Source: Gymnorhina tibicen
Lineage: Eukaryota > Chordata > Aves > Passeriformes > Artamidae
Assembly: GCA_013399875.1 (NCBI GenBank)
Contig: VXAZ01008023.1
Span: 597,957 to 661,956 of the forward strand
Length of the DNA stretch: 64,000 nt
Reading direction: 5' to 3'
Shown: positions 1 through 11,420 of the stretch, in pieces
Layout: each line of letters begins with the position of its first letter
How positions within the stretch are numbered: the stretch's first letter is position 1
Notes under the pieces: generated by a model
What the model was told of the DNA's origin: nothing
What the model saw: only the letters and a program-made list of their open reading frames with translations
The model's database searches: none
Program-made: the position numbers and the translations under genes

Positions 1-2211
1 GTCTGGCAAAAATGGAAAGAAGCTTGAAGTCAAAGCACCCAAAAGGAATGAACTTCCCCAAAGACTTCAAATTACACTGTTACTCTGGCAATTTTTACTA
101 TGGATAAATTCATGAAATGGAGAGGGGGTTGTGAAGATAGTGGATGTGGCCATAATTTTGGCCTGCTATGGAAAGTATGGGACCAGATGTGGAAGTTAAT
201 GTAGAAAAGGAACATTGAAGGACTATAAACAGACGGCAAATAAAATAAGATCTTTCTGTCTCATATTTATGAAGAAGTCACATGTAAGAAAATGAACTTC
301 TAAGAACCCACTGTGAGCAATGAAATAGGAGAGTCTGGAAGAAAGAATCTGGGACTGATCCTATTAAATAAACTCCAGGGTAAAAGAGTATCATGGGATG
401 TACTGCTCAAGAACAATAAATCCTATCATAAAGATTTTTGCCGCCAAGATTTAGTGTCTACAGTATGATGCCCATACTGCTGGATTAGCTCTAGCCTGCA
501 GACCAGCTGATAGTTCTGTGAAAAAAGGATTTTTTTTGGTCATCATATTGACTGAAAAGTCTTACTTTCCATGAAAAACATTTGAAATTCAGTACTTTTC
601 AACCATCCCAACCCTTCACTGTGTACAGTTTTCCCTTAGGATTTTCCTTCCTTGACATGGTAAAGGGTCCTGGTCCAGAGTTCTTGCTCTCTAATTAAAT
701 AATCATCTATTGTAATTTAATTCAGATGAGAAAAATATTAGTTTATTATGAATTAAAATGTGATATAGTGTTTCTACCCCAACATTATTAAAAAAATATA
801 TATATATAAAAAATTCATGAAATTCAATGATGATTCAAATCATGAGGGAGGCCTTATTTTAATAATTACATGCATCTGGATGCTGCTGTAGGGACTGAAA
901 ATGTACTTTTGTAACTTGAAGGCCAAAATGAATCCACAGCATTTTCAATTTAACTGATAAGAGAAGAGAGACATTTACATTGCATTTCTTTACTCATATG
1001 TGACTCCTTTAACTGTAGATAGTCTGATAGAAGAAATATATATGTGGTAGAAATTCTTTGTTGAAATAGCATGTCAATTATTACAAAGTTACAAATGCTT
1101 TAGAAATGAATTACTGTCTAACATGTTCACTCAAGGCTCTGCGTTGAAAAAGGTGGTAAACATGCTACATGAAGAATGATCATGAAAATAAAGGAAGAAA
1201 GATCTGGACATAATTACCTAGTTCAATTTTGACTTTCCTCAGTAACTAAATACAAAACATCTCAATTTACATAATCCACAGGTTTTTTGTTGTTTGTAAC
1301 AACAAAACTGTAACAATTAAAAAAATCTAAACCCTGCAATATATGTAAAACACAAGCAAGTTATAGAGGACATGTTACAGTAATGTTGACACCTGAACCC
1401 TTAGTGGAATTTTACATTTGAAATTCTACCATATCTGTTAATTTTTTACTTATTGAACACAATGAGCTCTTCATGGTTTCTAGAATTTGTCCAGAAATGA
1501 ATTAACTATTAATGTCTCTTAGACTGTTACAGAAAAAGATAATACTGACACTTAAAATTTTTAAAAAACAGCAGATTTACAGGGAGGAGAGGAACTCAAA
1601 ATGAGCAAGGGATGAAATCTTTTGTTTTATCTTTAAAAAGAGGGAAATGTCATACCTCACAGAAGGCCATTCAAATATAGAAGAGAAAGCGGTGGAAATG
1701 CTTACTACTGAGAAAATTTCCTGGTTTGGAAAGTATGCTTGCAACAGCAAGTGAGACTCAATATTACATAGTTTTTCTCTTTTGTATATGTAAAAACTCT
1801 TTTGATGACAAAAATTTGGCCAGCTGGAGGACAATGAAGCTGTTTCTTTCAAAACTGTTCTTATTCCTGTGAGGGTAAGAAAGATATGTCAAATCTCAAG
1901 TGCAATGATCATTAGGTTGAATGCAATATTAACCTCAGAGTTTATCTAGGCTAAAGAATACCTTCTTAGTTGTTTGAGTCTCATAACACCAAATACCCTA
2001 AAACCTGACCTTGCTACCAAAGAAGGTAGAGGGTAAAAGCCTTGTAAGGAGAGTTTAGTTAGTGACAGAAGTGGGCTTCAGCTGTCTCAGAGAAAAGGAG
2101 GATAATGGTCTGGATGGAAATGACTTCTTAACTCTTGGGTCTGGTGTGTGTCCAGCACATATTATCACTCTGTGCTGGAAGAAGGCACAAGGAAGGATCA
2201 TGTCACACACT
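1..2211. other. AT-rich unique sequence, no gene seen
   Basis: Stop codons are frequent in all frames and no repeat family was recognised. A short TA dinucleotide run lies at about 796-808. An open frame on the minus strand at 1577-1852 (91 codons) has no recognisable domain and normal AT-rich composition, so I do not call it a gene. Confidence 0.6.
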
Positions 2212-2490
2212 GAATCATAGAATCACAGGATGGCTGAGATTGAAATAAACTTCTGGAGATCATCTGCTGACTCGAACCTACAGCTTGTTTCCCAGGACCA
2301 TGTCCATACAGGTTCTGAATATCTCCCGGGGACATTCCACAACATCTCTGGACAACCTGTTCCAGTGCCCAGTCACTCTCCCAATAAAAAGATGTTTCTT
2401 TGTGTTCAGACAACACCTCCCGTGTTTTCCTTTGTGCCTGTTTCCTCTTATCACTGGGACTGGAGTGTGGCTGAAAAACAGGAGAGAGGT
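2212..2490 (-). mobile_element. CR1 LINE 3' fragment, reverse orientation
   Basis: The plus strand opens with the reverse complement of the CR1 tail (two ATAGAATC/ATCACAGGA-like octamers at 2212-2230). It continues through 'tggctgagattgaaataaac' and the typical CR1 reverse-strand phrase 'acctgttccagtgcc' near 2357-2372. The region 2400-2485 still follows the CR1 3' end (a degraded 'cctcttgtcactgg' motif at about 2445-2460). CR1 is the main non-LTR retrotransposon of birds, and most copies are 5'-truncated like this one. It carries many substitutions relative to the family pattern and no intact reading frame. The open frames on both strands here are by-products of the repeat. Confidence 0.9.
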
Positions 2491-2811
2491 TTCTGACCAG
2501 AGAACCCACATGTAGAACAGGCAGGTAGGGCTGCAAATCAAGCCTCAGTGAGCATGGGGAGCCATATCCATGCTTGTAGTGGAGCTCTTGCTCATCCTAA
2601 TCAGTAGCAATGGATCCTGAACTGCTGGTAATGCACAGATAGAGACGCTGTGAAGGCACAGAGGACAGCAGTGCTGTCATGGCACTGTCAGTGCACTGCT
2701 TTCCCTATGTTCATGTGTTTTCTCAACTGAGCGATAGACTGGGAAGCACCAATGTGGCCTTGACTGGTCAGCAACTTTTCAGAAAAAGAATTTCCTAAGA
2801 AAAACATTCTT
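2491..2811. other. Unique spacer, no gene seen
   Basis: This is mixed-composition sequence between the CR1 fragment and the polypyrimidine tract. No coding or repeat signal was recognised. Confidence 0.5.
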
Positions 2812-2898
2812 TGTTTCTTGCTTGCTTGCTTTCTCGCTTTCTCGCTTTCTCTCTCTTTTTCTCTTTCTCTTTTTCTCTCTCTCTCTTTCTTTCTTGTC
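2812..2898. repeat. Polypyrimidine (TTTC/CT)n low-complexity tract
   Basis: About 85 bases are nearly all C and T, starting with TTGC and TTTCTCGC units and passing into TTTCTC and CTCTCT runs. The minus strand therefore reads as a Lys/Arg/Glu-rich open frame and the plus strand as Ser/Leu/Phe-rich. Both are composition artefacts and not proteins. Confidence 0.9.
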
Positions 2899-3043
2899 CC
2901 ATTCTTCATTTCTCTATGCTATCTATAGGACAACATTCCTTCCAAAATTTCGTTTTGAGATGTTAAAGTACATCACTGTTCTTCTTGATGTCCCCCCCAC
3001 AGACATGTTCTCCAGGGATTTTTTAGCTCCTACTAAGCTTCTA

Positions 3044-3044
<1 letters not shown>

Positions 3045-3096
<52 letters not shown>
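3045..3096. repeat. (TAA)n trinucleotide microsatellite
   Basis: There are about 17 uninterrupted TAA units over 52 bases. Translation of the plus strand gives a run of isoleucine, which explains the long open frames here on both strands. Pure repeats of this length are usually polymorphic in vertebrates. Confidence 0.97.
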
Positions 3097-6000
3097 CATA
3101 CTATTCCAGCTGGGGTCAAGGGATGGGATTTGCTCAGAAGCAGAGGGTAGCAATGGGCCTGTGACAGACTCAGTACAGACAGCATAGGTGAAGAATTGAG
3201 CATTTTGATCACTGATTTGAAAGACAAAATAATAAATAAAATATTTTAAAAATTTGAATTTGATTGAAGGGGGCTTTGATGTGGCAAAAACTCAGAAAGT
3301 CTTTGCAAGGACCTAGGTATTGAATTCACAAATAGCTGATGAACATTAGACATATAAAATTTTTTTTAAAGAGAATTGGGAAGCTCTGAAAATTGACACT
3401 TTAGGACTCTTATCACTGGACTTTTACCAAGGGTCATTTGGCAGTATATGCATGAATGAGTAATAATTTTTCATAATTTATTTCATTGAAATATAAATAT
3501 TATGAATATTTCCTTTAATTAAGCCAGTAGTTTTAAAAGAAACTCTTTGATCCACTAGTATGTCAAAAGTCCTGTTTCCCAACGATAAAGAGGTAAATGA
3601 CAACATGGCTGTAGAAAGAGCCGTCTTAGCTTTATGAAACATCAGAGGACACAAACACTGAGCTTGCTGTGTTGGTTAATATATATTTTAATTACAGTTT
3701 ATTTCTTTCTCCCTATATTCTTCAGTAAAAGTTCTTTATAAATATAACTTTTCATTTTAAAAATTTTGATTTGGCCATTTTTTCCCCCCTAAACCTAGAA
3801 AGGTTAATGTCTTAAGCATGTGTTTATTTATGTATGGGTATATGGTATTGGGAAACCAGGGAAATATTTTGTCTTGAGCCATGACATTCTTCAATATGTG
3901 TGCTTCTGGGTAAGCCTTCTTCTAAACTCATTGAGAACAAACAGCAGTGCTTCAGTAAGTCTTACACTTGCTCTTTCCTTCAGCTATTTGGTTAACACTT
4001 TCTCCCATCCATGACAAGTCCTGCTTGGCTAATCTGGTAGAACCAGGCACTCGGACTTGTCCACCAAATACAGACAAGGATCAGACTTCAAGATCTACAG
4101 CAACTTGCCATTGATCAACAAGTTCAAATCTGGGAAGCTAAAAACTTTTCTAGAGGCAGATTATTCTCTCACAATGCTTCTTCTGTCTTCCTCCTTTCTA
4201 CAGAGTAATTGCCATTGTTATCAGTGAACTCATCTTTCGTTGACTCACATAATTTCATGATTGAAAATATAATAAAAAGAAATATAATGCAGATATAATG
4301 GACCCCTGCTCTTACAAATAGCTTATAACTATATAAAAATATATTTATTTTAAAATATATTGTGTAATACATTTCACAGAGGGTAAGTCTCTGAAATAGA
4401 ATATTGAATATTTATTTTAGAGATAAATGGCAAATACCCTAAACTATGTACCTAAGACCTCCAGTCATACATTTTTGAGTGTTCTACAATGTTTTGTTAA
4501 CATTTTCCCATTCTTCTAGTTTTTAGGAGCTTCTGCACTTCTGGTTTCTGTCTGAGACTAGAAAAGCAAGTACCCAAATACCACAACAAAGGCAGTGCTC
4601 AAGATATTTCAGGTTTGATTTAGAGCAGGAAGTATTTAGATTCTTTTAAGATTTCCAGTTCAAATACAAGAGTATTCAGATAAGCATCCAAACTGACGGG
4701 TGCTCTTCTGAACTGAACACAATGTGAAAACTTTAGAATTTACCCCCTTACAGGCAATAAGGAGATCTATTTATGGGACATTTCTATATTGGTATCACGC
4801 AACGTATTGTTGGATTGTATAATTTCTAAGCGCTGCTTGTGTGTAGCACACTCTATATTGGCTTACAGAAAATACAGACTGCATACTGAAGAAATTTAAG
4901 AAATATATTTATGAGAATATTAGAAAAAGACTTGTCATATGTATATGCAAACATCTCTGATTAGATTGGGCCCTTAAAACACAGTTACAGCATACAACAT
5001 TTGTGGTAGAACAAGATTATACTGTTTTGGATCATTACTGCATGTTTTTTTTTCTAAGAAAGAAACAAATAACTTTTTCAAAGAAAGGAAATGATCATAA
5101 ACATTGGCTGTTTATCACACTATGGTATTTCTCTTCCTTATGGCATTTGCATAAATTCCTAAGCAAAGAATGGCAAACATTGCAAGAAGTACAGTGAAAT
5201 ATACATAAGCACCTTGTTTAAGTACTTATCTGAACATGACCTGCATGGCTTAGCATTTTTTACGCAGCTTTAGGTCCCACTCAAATCAAATCAGTCTAAC
5301 TCTTACTGCACTTTTAGTATTTTGATTTTAAATGGTTAGAGTTTGTGTTTGAGGGAGTAGCTGAAATAAGGCATCTCTGGGCTAAACAGGTGTTTTGGCA
5401 AACACATGCAATAATATTGCTTTTTGAACCAAGATAGTTCCCTTGACAGAAAAAGTGTATCTGGAGGAGAAAGGGATTAAGTGGTGATTGTATAATGTGG
5501 CTTGAATCCAGAATTCACCAACTCACTGGGTCAAAACTTTGGAAGAGATTTTTGAGACATTTAGACAAGTACAGAACTTAACTACCTGGAAAGTCAGTTA
5601 AGAAAAGCTGGAAAGAATATCCTGATGCTTGTAAGTGGTTAATTTCTATCTGTATGTATGGAAGGAGAAAAAACTCTTGTGTCCAAACAGATCATAAGGC
5701 AGCTGAAGTTTGTTTATAGTATTTTGCCTTTATCTTCATGTGGAATCAACCTCTAATGCTGAAACAGAAAATCTGCAACTGCCACAAGAAATGCTAAATG
5801 GAAAGGAATTAATAAACACATACAGATTCTGTTAGCAGTGTAGAAAACAATTCCCTGCTTTTTTGATGCAAGAATATCAAATATAAAATTCACATAGCAG
5901 AGCTTCAAAATTGTCAGAATTTTAAAGCAATTATGAGACACTGAGAAGTTACTCTAGATGATGGAGAAGACTAAGGAAAAAGACAGTTCCCCACTGGGAT

Positions 6001-6279
6001 ATCTATGCAGCTCATTTATTTACCCTGAAAACATGCCAGATATCTCAGAACAGGCTGTAAGTTAACTAGCTCAAGAAATTTTGGCTACTGAACTGCTAAG
6101 CCTCACATTTTGAAGAGATTAAGTTATAAAATGAAATAACTGATCTTTGAAGATGAGTGGGATCCTAGGAGGACGCCTTGAAGAGCAAAGGAACCATTAA
6201 AAGCTTGATGGCCTATATATAATTTCCTCGAAACCTAAGAACAATCCACCCTGCTGTAAAATAAACCAGCTTGACTGAA
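3097..6279. other. AT-rich unique sequence, no gene seen
   Basis: No domain-bearing reading frame and no recognised repeat was found. The end of this stretch (from about 5950) may be the uncertain 5' part of the degraded CR1 that follows, but I could not align it with confidence. Confidence 0.55.
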
Positions 6280-7110
6280 TGGGGAACTTACACTGAATTC
6301 AAAAGCAGACTTGAAGAGGTGGAAAGTGGAGAAGGGCAACTAAAGAGGAAATTAACATCGCCCAAACACTTTGGGACAGTTAGGAAAGCCAGACCTTGGC
6401 TAAGTGGAAACTGGTGAGGGATGCAAAGGTCAACATGAATGGCCTCTACAGAGCTTCCTATCAGTGAAGGAAACACTGGGGAAGATGTAGAGCTGCTAGT
6501 GAATCATGCAGGCAAGCTCATGAGGGCAGGAAAATGAACGAGGTACTCAGAGCCTTCACAGAAAAGGTCTTTCCTCAGGCCTCTTGAGTCTGCATGCCAA
6601 GTAACAAAATTTGTGGAGGATAGAAACACATTGAAGCTTTGGAGAGGGTCACCTTAGGGATACTTAGGTGAGCTGATCACACACATATACAAGCCCACAG
6701 GACCTGACAGGATGCAAATGAGCGTGCTGAGGGAGCTTAAAGGCTAATGTCACTTTGTGTTTGATAGAAGGGCTGGTAAAGTTTTCATACAGATAGCATG
6801 TGTGAGGGCAACTCCAGGCCAGGGGAGTGAGACTGATAATCAGAGGACAGGACTGAGATGGTCCCTGCAGACAGACCTCAGCAGGCTCTAAGAACAGGAG
6901 CCTCAGGAAGCTGAACAGAAACAAGCATTAAGTCCTGCATTTGGGAAAAAGCCTAATACTGTGGACCAGTACAAACTGACTGTTTATCAGCACTACAAAA
7001 ACAGTACCTGAGAATCCTTGTGGACATCAGATGAAACCAGTCCAGTTCTATAATCTTGCAATGATGAAAACTAAATCCAGCCTGGTATGTATCAGCAATA
7101 ACTTGGCAAT
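6280..7110 (+). mobile_element. Decayed CR1 LINE, reverse-transcriptase ORF2 region
   Basis: This is an old CR1 copy in forward orientation. It matches the ORF2 nucleotide pattern in order: 'gttaggaaagccag' (6380), 'gatgcaaaggtcaacatgaa' (6421), 'gaggtactcagagccttcac' (6540), 'ggacctgacaggatgcaaat' followed by 'gtgctgagggagctta' (6701-6741), and 'gtcctgcatttggg' (6932). In CR1 this span encodes the thumb/fingers part of the reverse transcriptase and the stretch just before it. Here the frame is broken by many stops and indels, so the copy is dead. The 3' end has not been recognised and the copy seems truncated at both ends. Divergence is much higher than in the copies near 24 and 43 kb, so it belongs to an older wave. 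Confidence 0.72.
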
Positions 7111-9355
7111 TCATCACTAGTACTGACATAAACATATTGTTATTACTTATTACTTATTGTGATTGCTTACTTCAAAACTTTTAGGACATTACTTGCTTCT
7201 CTGAAGATATATTTAGTTATTGTATCAGATCACGTATTCACAGATAACAATCTGCATGTGGTTCAGAAAACAGATTAATTAAGGAGTTTCAGTATGTTCT
7301 CATCAGTGATGATCCTGCTTCAGCTTGGCACCCTGATTAAATCTTAAAGCTCTTGATGAAGCATCCATTTGTGCTCCCTAAAAGTGGTTTTCTGTTCTGT
7401 CCCTCTGTATAGAACAGCCTGTGCAAGTGGAGGGGCTTCTAGAACTGCTCATATATATTGACTATACATTATTTGCCCAAAGAAACAGACTGGGGTTTAA
7501 GTCCTTTCCAAGGAAATCCATATTAATAAAATGACTGATATTTCTGTTTTCTCCAAAGGATGTCATGCTCACAAAGGAGAATCAAAGGTAAATACTTTCA
7601 AACATTGGAAAGGCTTAATTTACAATCTGCTATGATAAAGCACTTTTGAAGACTCTTGGTCTCTTTATTTTGATCAAAACCAAATTATCAAATAAAGATG
7701 TACATCTATTTCTGTAAAAAAACCCAAGCAACCAAACAAACCAAAACAAATCAAAAACACCTCAAAAAAAAGTAGTGGCAGAATCAACACTTTTGAAAAG
7801 GGTTTCTTTCATTCAGAAGCATATAAAAAATTCTGTGTACAGTTTCAGTACTAGCACAAGACTTAGAATGGTAATCATTTATATGAAAGTACAATATACA
7901 AGACATCCAACATAGATCAATGTATAGAAAATGGGCTACATTACCTAATAGAGTAACTCTGGTCTGGTTTTATTTCTCAAATTCTTTTAAAACTATTGAG
8001 ACGCTAAGAAGAGTAATATTGAGCAAAGTGCCTAATTACAGCTATACCTTTCTCTAAGGAAGCTTTAGTTATTAGCAAAATGAAACAATGAAAACTGCTC
8101 TGCACGGGAAGCCACAGATATTAGCTTTTTTAAATAGCAAAGGGTTTTTAAAGCAGGAAAATAACTGAAAGTGTTGAAGCTACTGCAGCTATTCTTATGC
8201 TGAAATTAGGCACTTATTTAAGATCTTTACTGGCTTTATCCTATTGAACGCTATTATTCAGTTATATATTCAAAGAAACTGAAAGCAGAGATGAAAAATT
8301 GTCCTTTACATTGCTAAATACAAGACAAGAACTAAGAGTGCCTGCTCCTGAACAGATGTTAATTGGCTGTTCTTTTCACAAGAGTTAAACTTGAGCAAAT
8401 ACCAAATTTCCAAATCCAGCTGAAAGGCAAAAGAAACAGAAATGTTATGACAGACATAGAAAACTGCTGTCCAGGCTGGTAGCCAGGCCACCTGAGACCA
8501 AACAGGAACAGCTGGAAGCTGGCAAAAATCATTACTGCCTCAGTAGAGTCACAGTCATGTACTGCAGAAATGGAGAATGAATGGTACTGGAGGAATCAGT
8601 GAGATATAGTGAATTACGGGAGAAATCTCAGATAGCTCTTGAAAGTGGAGAAAAAGTTGAAAACGTTATTTTTTTTTTCAGTGGTGCAAAGTGTAAAACA
8701 TGTATATCTTTCAAGTATAAAGCATATTATATATTTTTCAGAAGCATTATTATAAATACCAGGATCACTGAAATTACCAGTACAAATTGCTTCCAGCTGA
8801 GATTACAGCCTACCCAGCCCTTTCATTTCTGAGTCATGACTATCCTAGCAAGGTATGCAGTGAATTTAAATTTCATCTTGATGGCAAGATATTATCATCT
8901 CAGAAATATATTGATCCCTTAGATGAATTATGTCATAATAACAAAATGTTGCTATCTAAAATCATTTAAGTTATAAGAATAGAATTGAAAGGGTTACGTT
9001 TTAATGCTGATGTTACCATACTACTGCTGCTACCAAGACTTTGATCATAGCAACGTAGACTGAACATTTTTCATAACTCAGCAGAGTGATTGTGCATTTA
9101 ATGAAAGGAATTCTTCCATTTTTACTTTTAGAAATGCTAGAATTGAAAATTGTTGGCCACTACTGCTATAGATTGAGGTCAGTTAGACTCTGCCTAACAC
9201 CACTTTAAGACTATAGGGAGAGAATTCATTTCACTGAATGCTGGACATCCACACTTGCATTTGAGGACTGACTCCACACTCCCCTTCTAATGAAAGAAAA
9301 GCACAGGACAGTTTGTCTACTGTGTTTAGTACATATTTTTATTTGGGTTGAATAC
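7111..9355. other. Unique sequence with an A-rich simple patch, no gene seen
   Basis: An A/C-rich simple stretch (CAAA-like units) lies at about 7713-7772. A short open frame at 8581-8832 shows no domain. No repeat family was recognised. Confidence 0.55.
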
Positions 9356-9381
9356 TAGTAGAAAAAGTACTTTTTCTACTA
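9356..9381. repeat. Perfect 26-bp palindrome
   Basis: Each 13-base arm is TAGTAGAAAAAGT, and the second half is its exact reverse complement with no loop. The centre is between 9368 and 9369 (GT|AC). The next base pair outward mismatches. It could form a cruciform or be a dimer-binding site, but no function is known. Confidence 0.95.
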
Positions 9382-10440
9382 ACTTGCTCCTTGTTTGCCT
9401 GTCTCTCTGAGTTGCAGATTCAATCATATTGATGTGTTATTGTGATAAATCTGCTTCCCCTGGGTTTAGACAAGCAGCTCTTATGCTTATTGTACATTAT
9501 AGATGCTTACATTTGGTGAGATAGATGCCACTATAGATGTTGAAATCTTAGTGAGAAATTCAGCTTATTTGATATAATTCACATAATTCAATTATCAGTT
9601 ACCCTAGGGCACCCAAGCCAGTGTTTATTTCTTCCTCTGTTCAAGGACCTAAGCAGATGCATCTACATTTGTCTCTTTGTATAGTCTTTTTTATTTACCA
9701 CATGGACATATTTTATTTTATTGGAAGAAAATGATGACAGCAGAGAAATGTATTGTTGTCAGTCAAAGCCTCTTAATCTAAATGAAAGAGCTCTTGGCAC
9801 TGCAGTCAATGGACATGGGATTGTGGGAATAAGGTCAATCCTTTTTCACTCTTTTATTCCTGCTGAAATGTCCATTGTATTTCACTGAAAGTAAAAATGA
9901 CACACTGCAAAGGCATTGGATTGTCCCATGAAATACAGCAATCCACAGCACGTTAACGCAATTCTTTTCCTTTTCATATTGCCCCAAACTGCAAGAAAAA
10001 ACATTGTTTTCAAAAAAATAATACTAAACCATTCTCAGAAGTTTCTAAGTAATGGAGTCTCCTTACATTTCAGGCTTTTAATTCTGTTTTGTTTCTTCCA
10101 TTGAAGAGATGGAAAAAACCCTAGATCAATTCAAACTCATTTTTCAAAAGCACTCACTTCCCAAGCAGAAACAAATTACCACCATCTCTCTGAGATTTAA
10201 TTGCTTTCTCTCCAGAAAAACCCCCCTTCTGCACAGAGGAATGAAGCAAAAGAGAAATGCTAGATGCACCAGTAAAGAATGAGTGGGTTTGAGTTGTTTT
10301 TTCCTTCTCCTAAATTAAGTTAGGGTTACTTGTCTGTTAATATATAGTAATTTTCACATGAAAAATTCAGCACTTCCCTTGTTAAAATTAAGAGCTGAAA
10401 TATCTGTTCACCTATACAGTTCCAAAGGGAGGTGCTTTTG
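9382..10440. other. Unique sequence, no gene seen
   Basis: AT-rich, with short frames only (for example 9916-10104) and no recognised domain or repeat. Confidence 0.55.
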
Positions 10441-10636
10441 CAGAAACAAGAAAAAGGAAAAGATAGAAAAAGAAGCAGAAAAAAGAGAAGGGGAGAGAGG
10501 GAGAGTGAGAGAGAGACAGAGAGGGAAAAGATGCCAGGCAGAAAGCAAGAAAGTGAGAAACTGTGCCTGTGTGAGAGAAAGTGAGAAGGAGGCCAAGAAG
10601 GAAAGCAGGAAAGCAAGGAAACAAGAAAGAAATTAG
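10441..10636. repeat. Purine-rich (GA)n-type low-complexity tract
   Basis: The plus strand is almost all A and G for about 190 bases. Imperfect GAGA and GGGAGA units are densest at 10485-10530, and there are GAAAG and AAGGAAAGC units at 10590-10636. All the long open frames here (Lys/Arg/Glu-rich on plus, Ser/Leu/Phe-rich on minus) are artefacts of this composition. Confidence 0.9.
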
Positions 10637-10839
10637 ATCTAAGTTGCAATATTTCTGAAGCAGTGGGTCTAGCATGAAATAACGGGCCAATCGTGTGACA
10701 GAAAGAAGCTCAAAGTAATAAGGTTTGGTAAGGTCGGAGTAATGATTTCTTTTTTTCATGTAAGATATTGTTCTTGAAAGTGACGCTGAGCTATAGTAGG
10801 CAATGGTAGGAAAGGAAACATCTTGTTTACAAATGTCAG

Positions 10840-11420
10840 CCAGCAATTAACATCGTTTAAAGAGTGGAACCACAACGGCTGTTTTTTGTTAGCTTCGAAA
10901 ACCCATCTCTTTCTTGTGGCCACGTTTTAAGAGGCAAAGTAGACAGCAAGACTCTGAAACCAGTTCACAAATAGTTGATTTCATATTTTAAAATCTTGCC
11001 TATAACTGTCACCCCCCTCGCGTGGATCACAGATGGTGAAGAACTAATTTGTTACTGTTTGATAACGGCTTTTATGTATCAAAGCGCTTATTTACTACTC
11101 TGTGGGGGGAAATGACAGACTAAAAGCAATTATGTGTTTTTCTTTCAGTTTTTCTTTAACCACTCTGCTCTTTGGCTTTTTTTTTCCCACTGCCGACATG
11201 TTTCTTATTTGAAATATAGCATTGTGAATCTTTTACATATGTTGGTTCTCATTTAACCCTCTTTCTGGGTTTTCAAGAATGCATCTGGCCGGGCAGATCA
11301 ACTGTAATCTTTCATGATTGTTTATAATGGCCCAGTGATAAGTAATAACACTCAGGGGTGTCTCCCGGTAACAGCGTATTACATTTCAGTATTAAAAATG
11401 CAAATTGGGACTTTGCTTTT
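10840..11420. promoter_or_regulatory. Candidate conserved regulatory element (CpG-retaining)
   Basis: In a CpG-poor neighbourhood this block keeps at least ten CpG sites (for example 10876, and in 'ttcgaa', 'ctcgcg', 'agcgct', 'gccgac', 'cccggt', 'agcgta'). It carries RUNX-type core motifs AACCACAA (10868-10875) and AACCACTC (11158-11165) and several TAAT-like cores. No coding frame was recognised. Retained CpGs plus recognisable factor sites suggest an unmethylated or selectively constrained element such as an enhancer. This is inferred from composition only, without an alignment. Confidence 0.35.

Noticed and set aside
797..810. TATATATA run as promoter
   Set aside because: A short TA microsatellite with no initiator, CpG island or downstream exon.
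2822..3187. 121-codon frame with poly-Ile, and matching minus frame
   Set aside because: Produced by the polypyrimidine tract and the (TAA)n repeat.
10326..10846. Several overlapping frames up to 144 codons, Ser/Leu/Phe- or Lys/Arg-rich, resembling membrane or coiled-coil proteins
   Set aside because: All read a purine/pyrimidine tract, so the amino-acid bias is a composition artefact.
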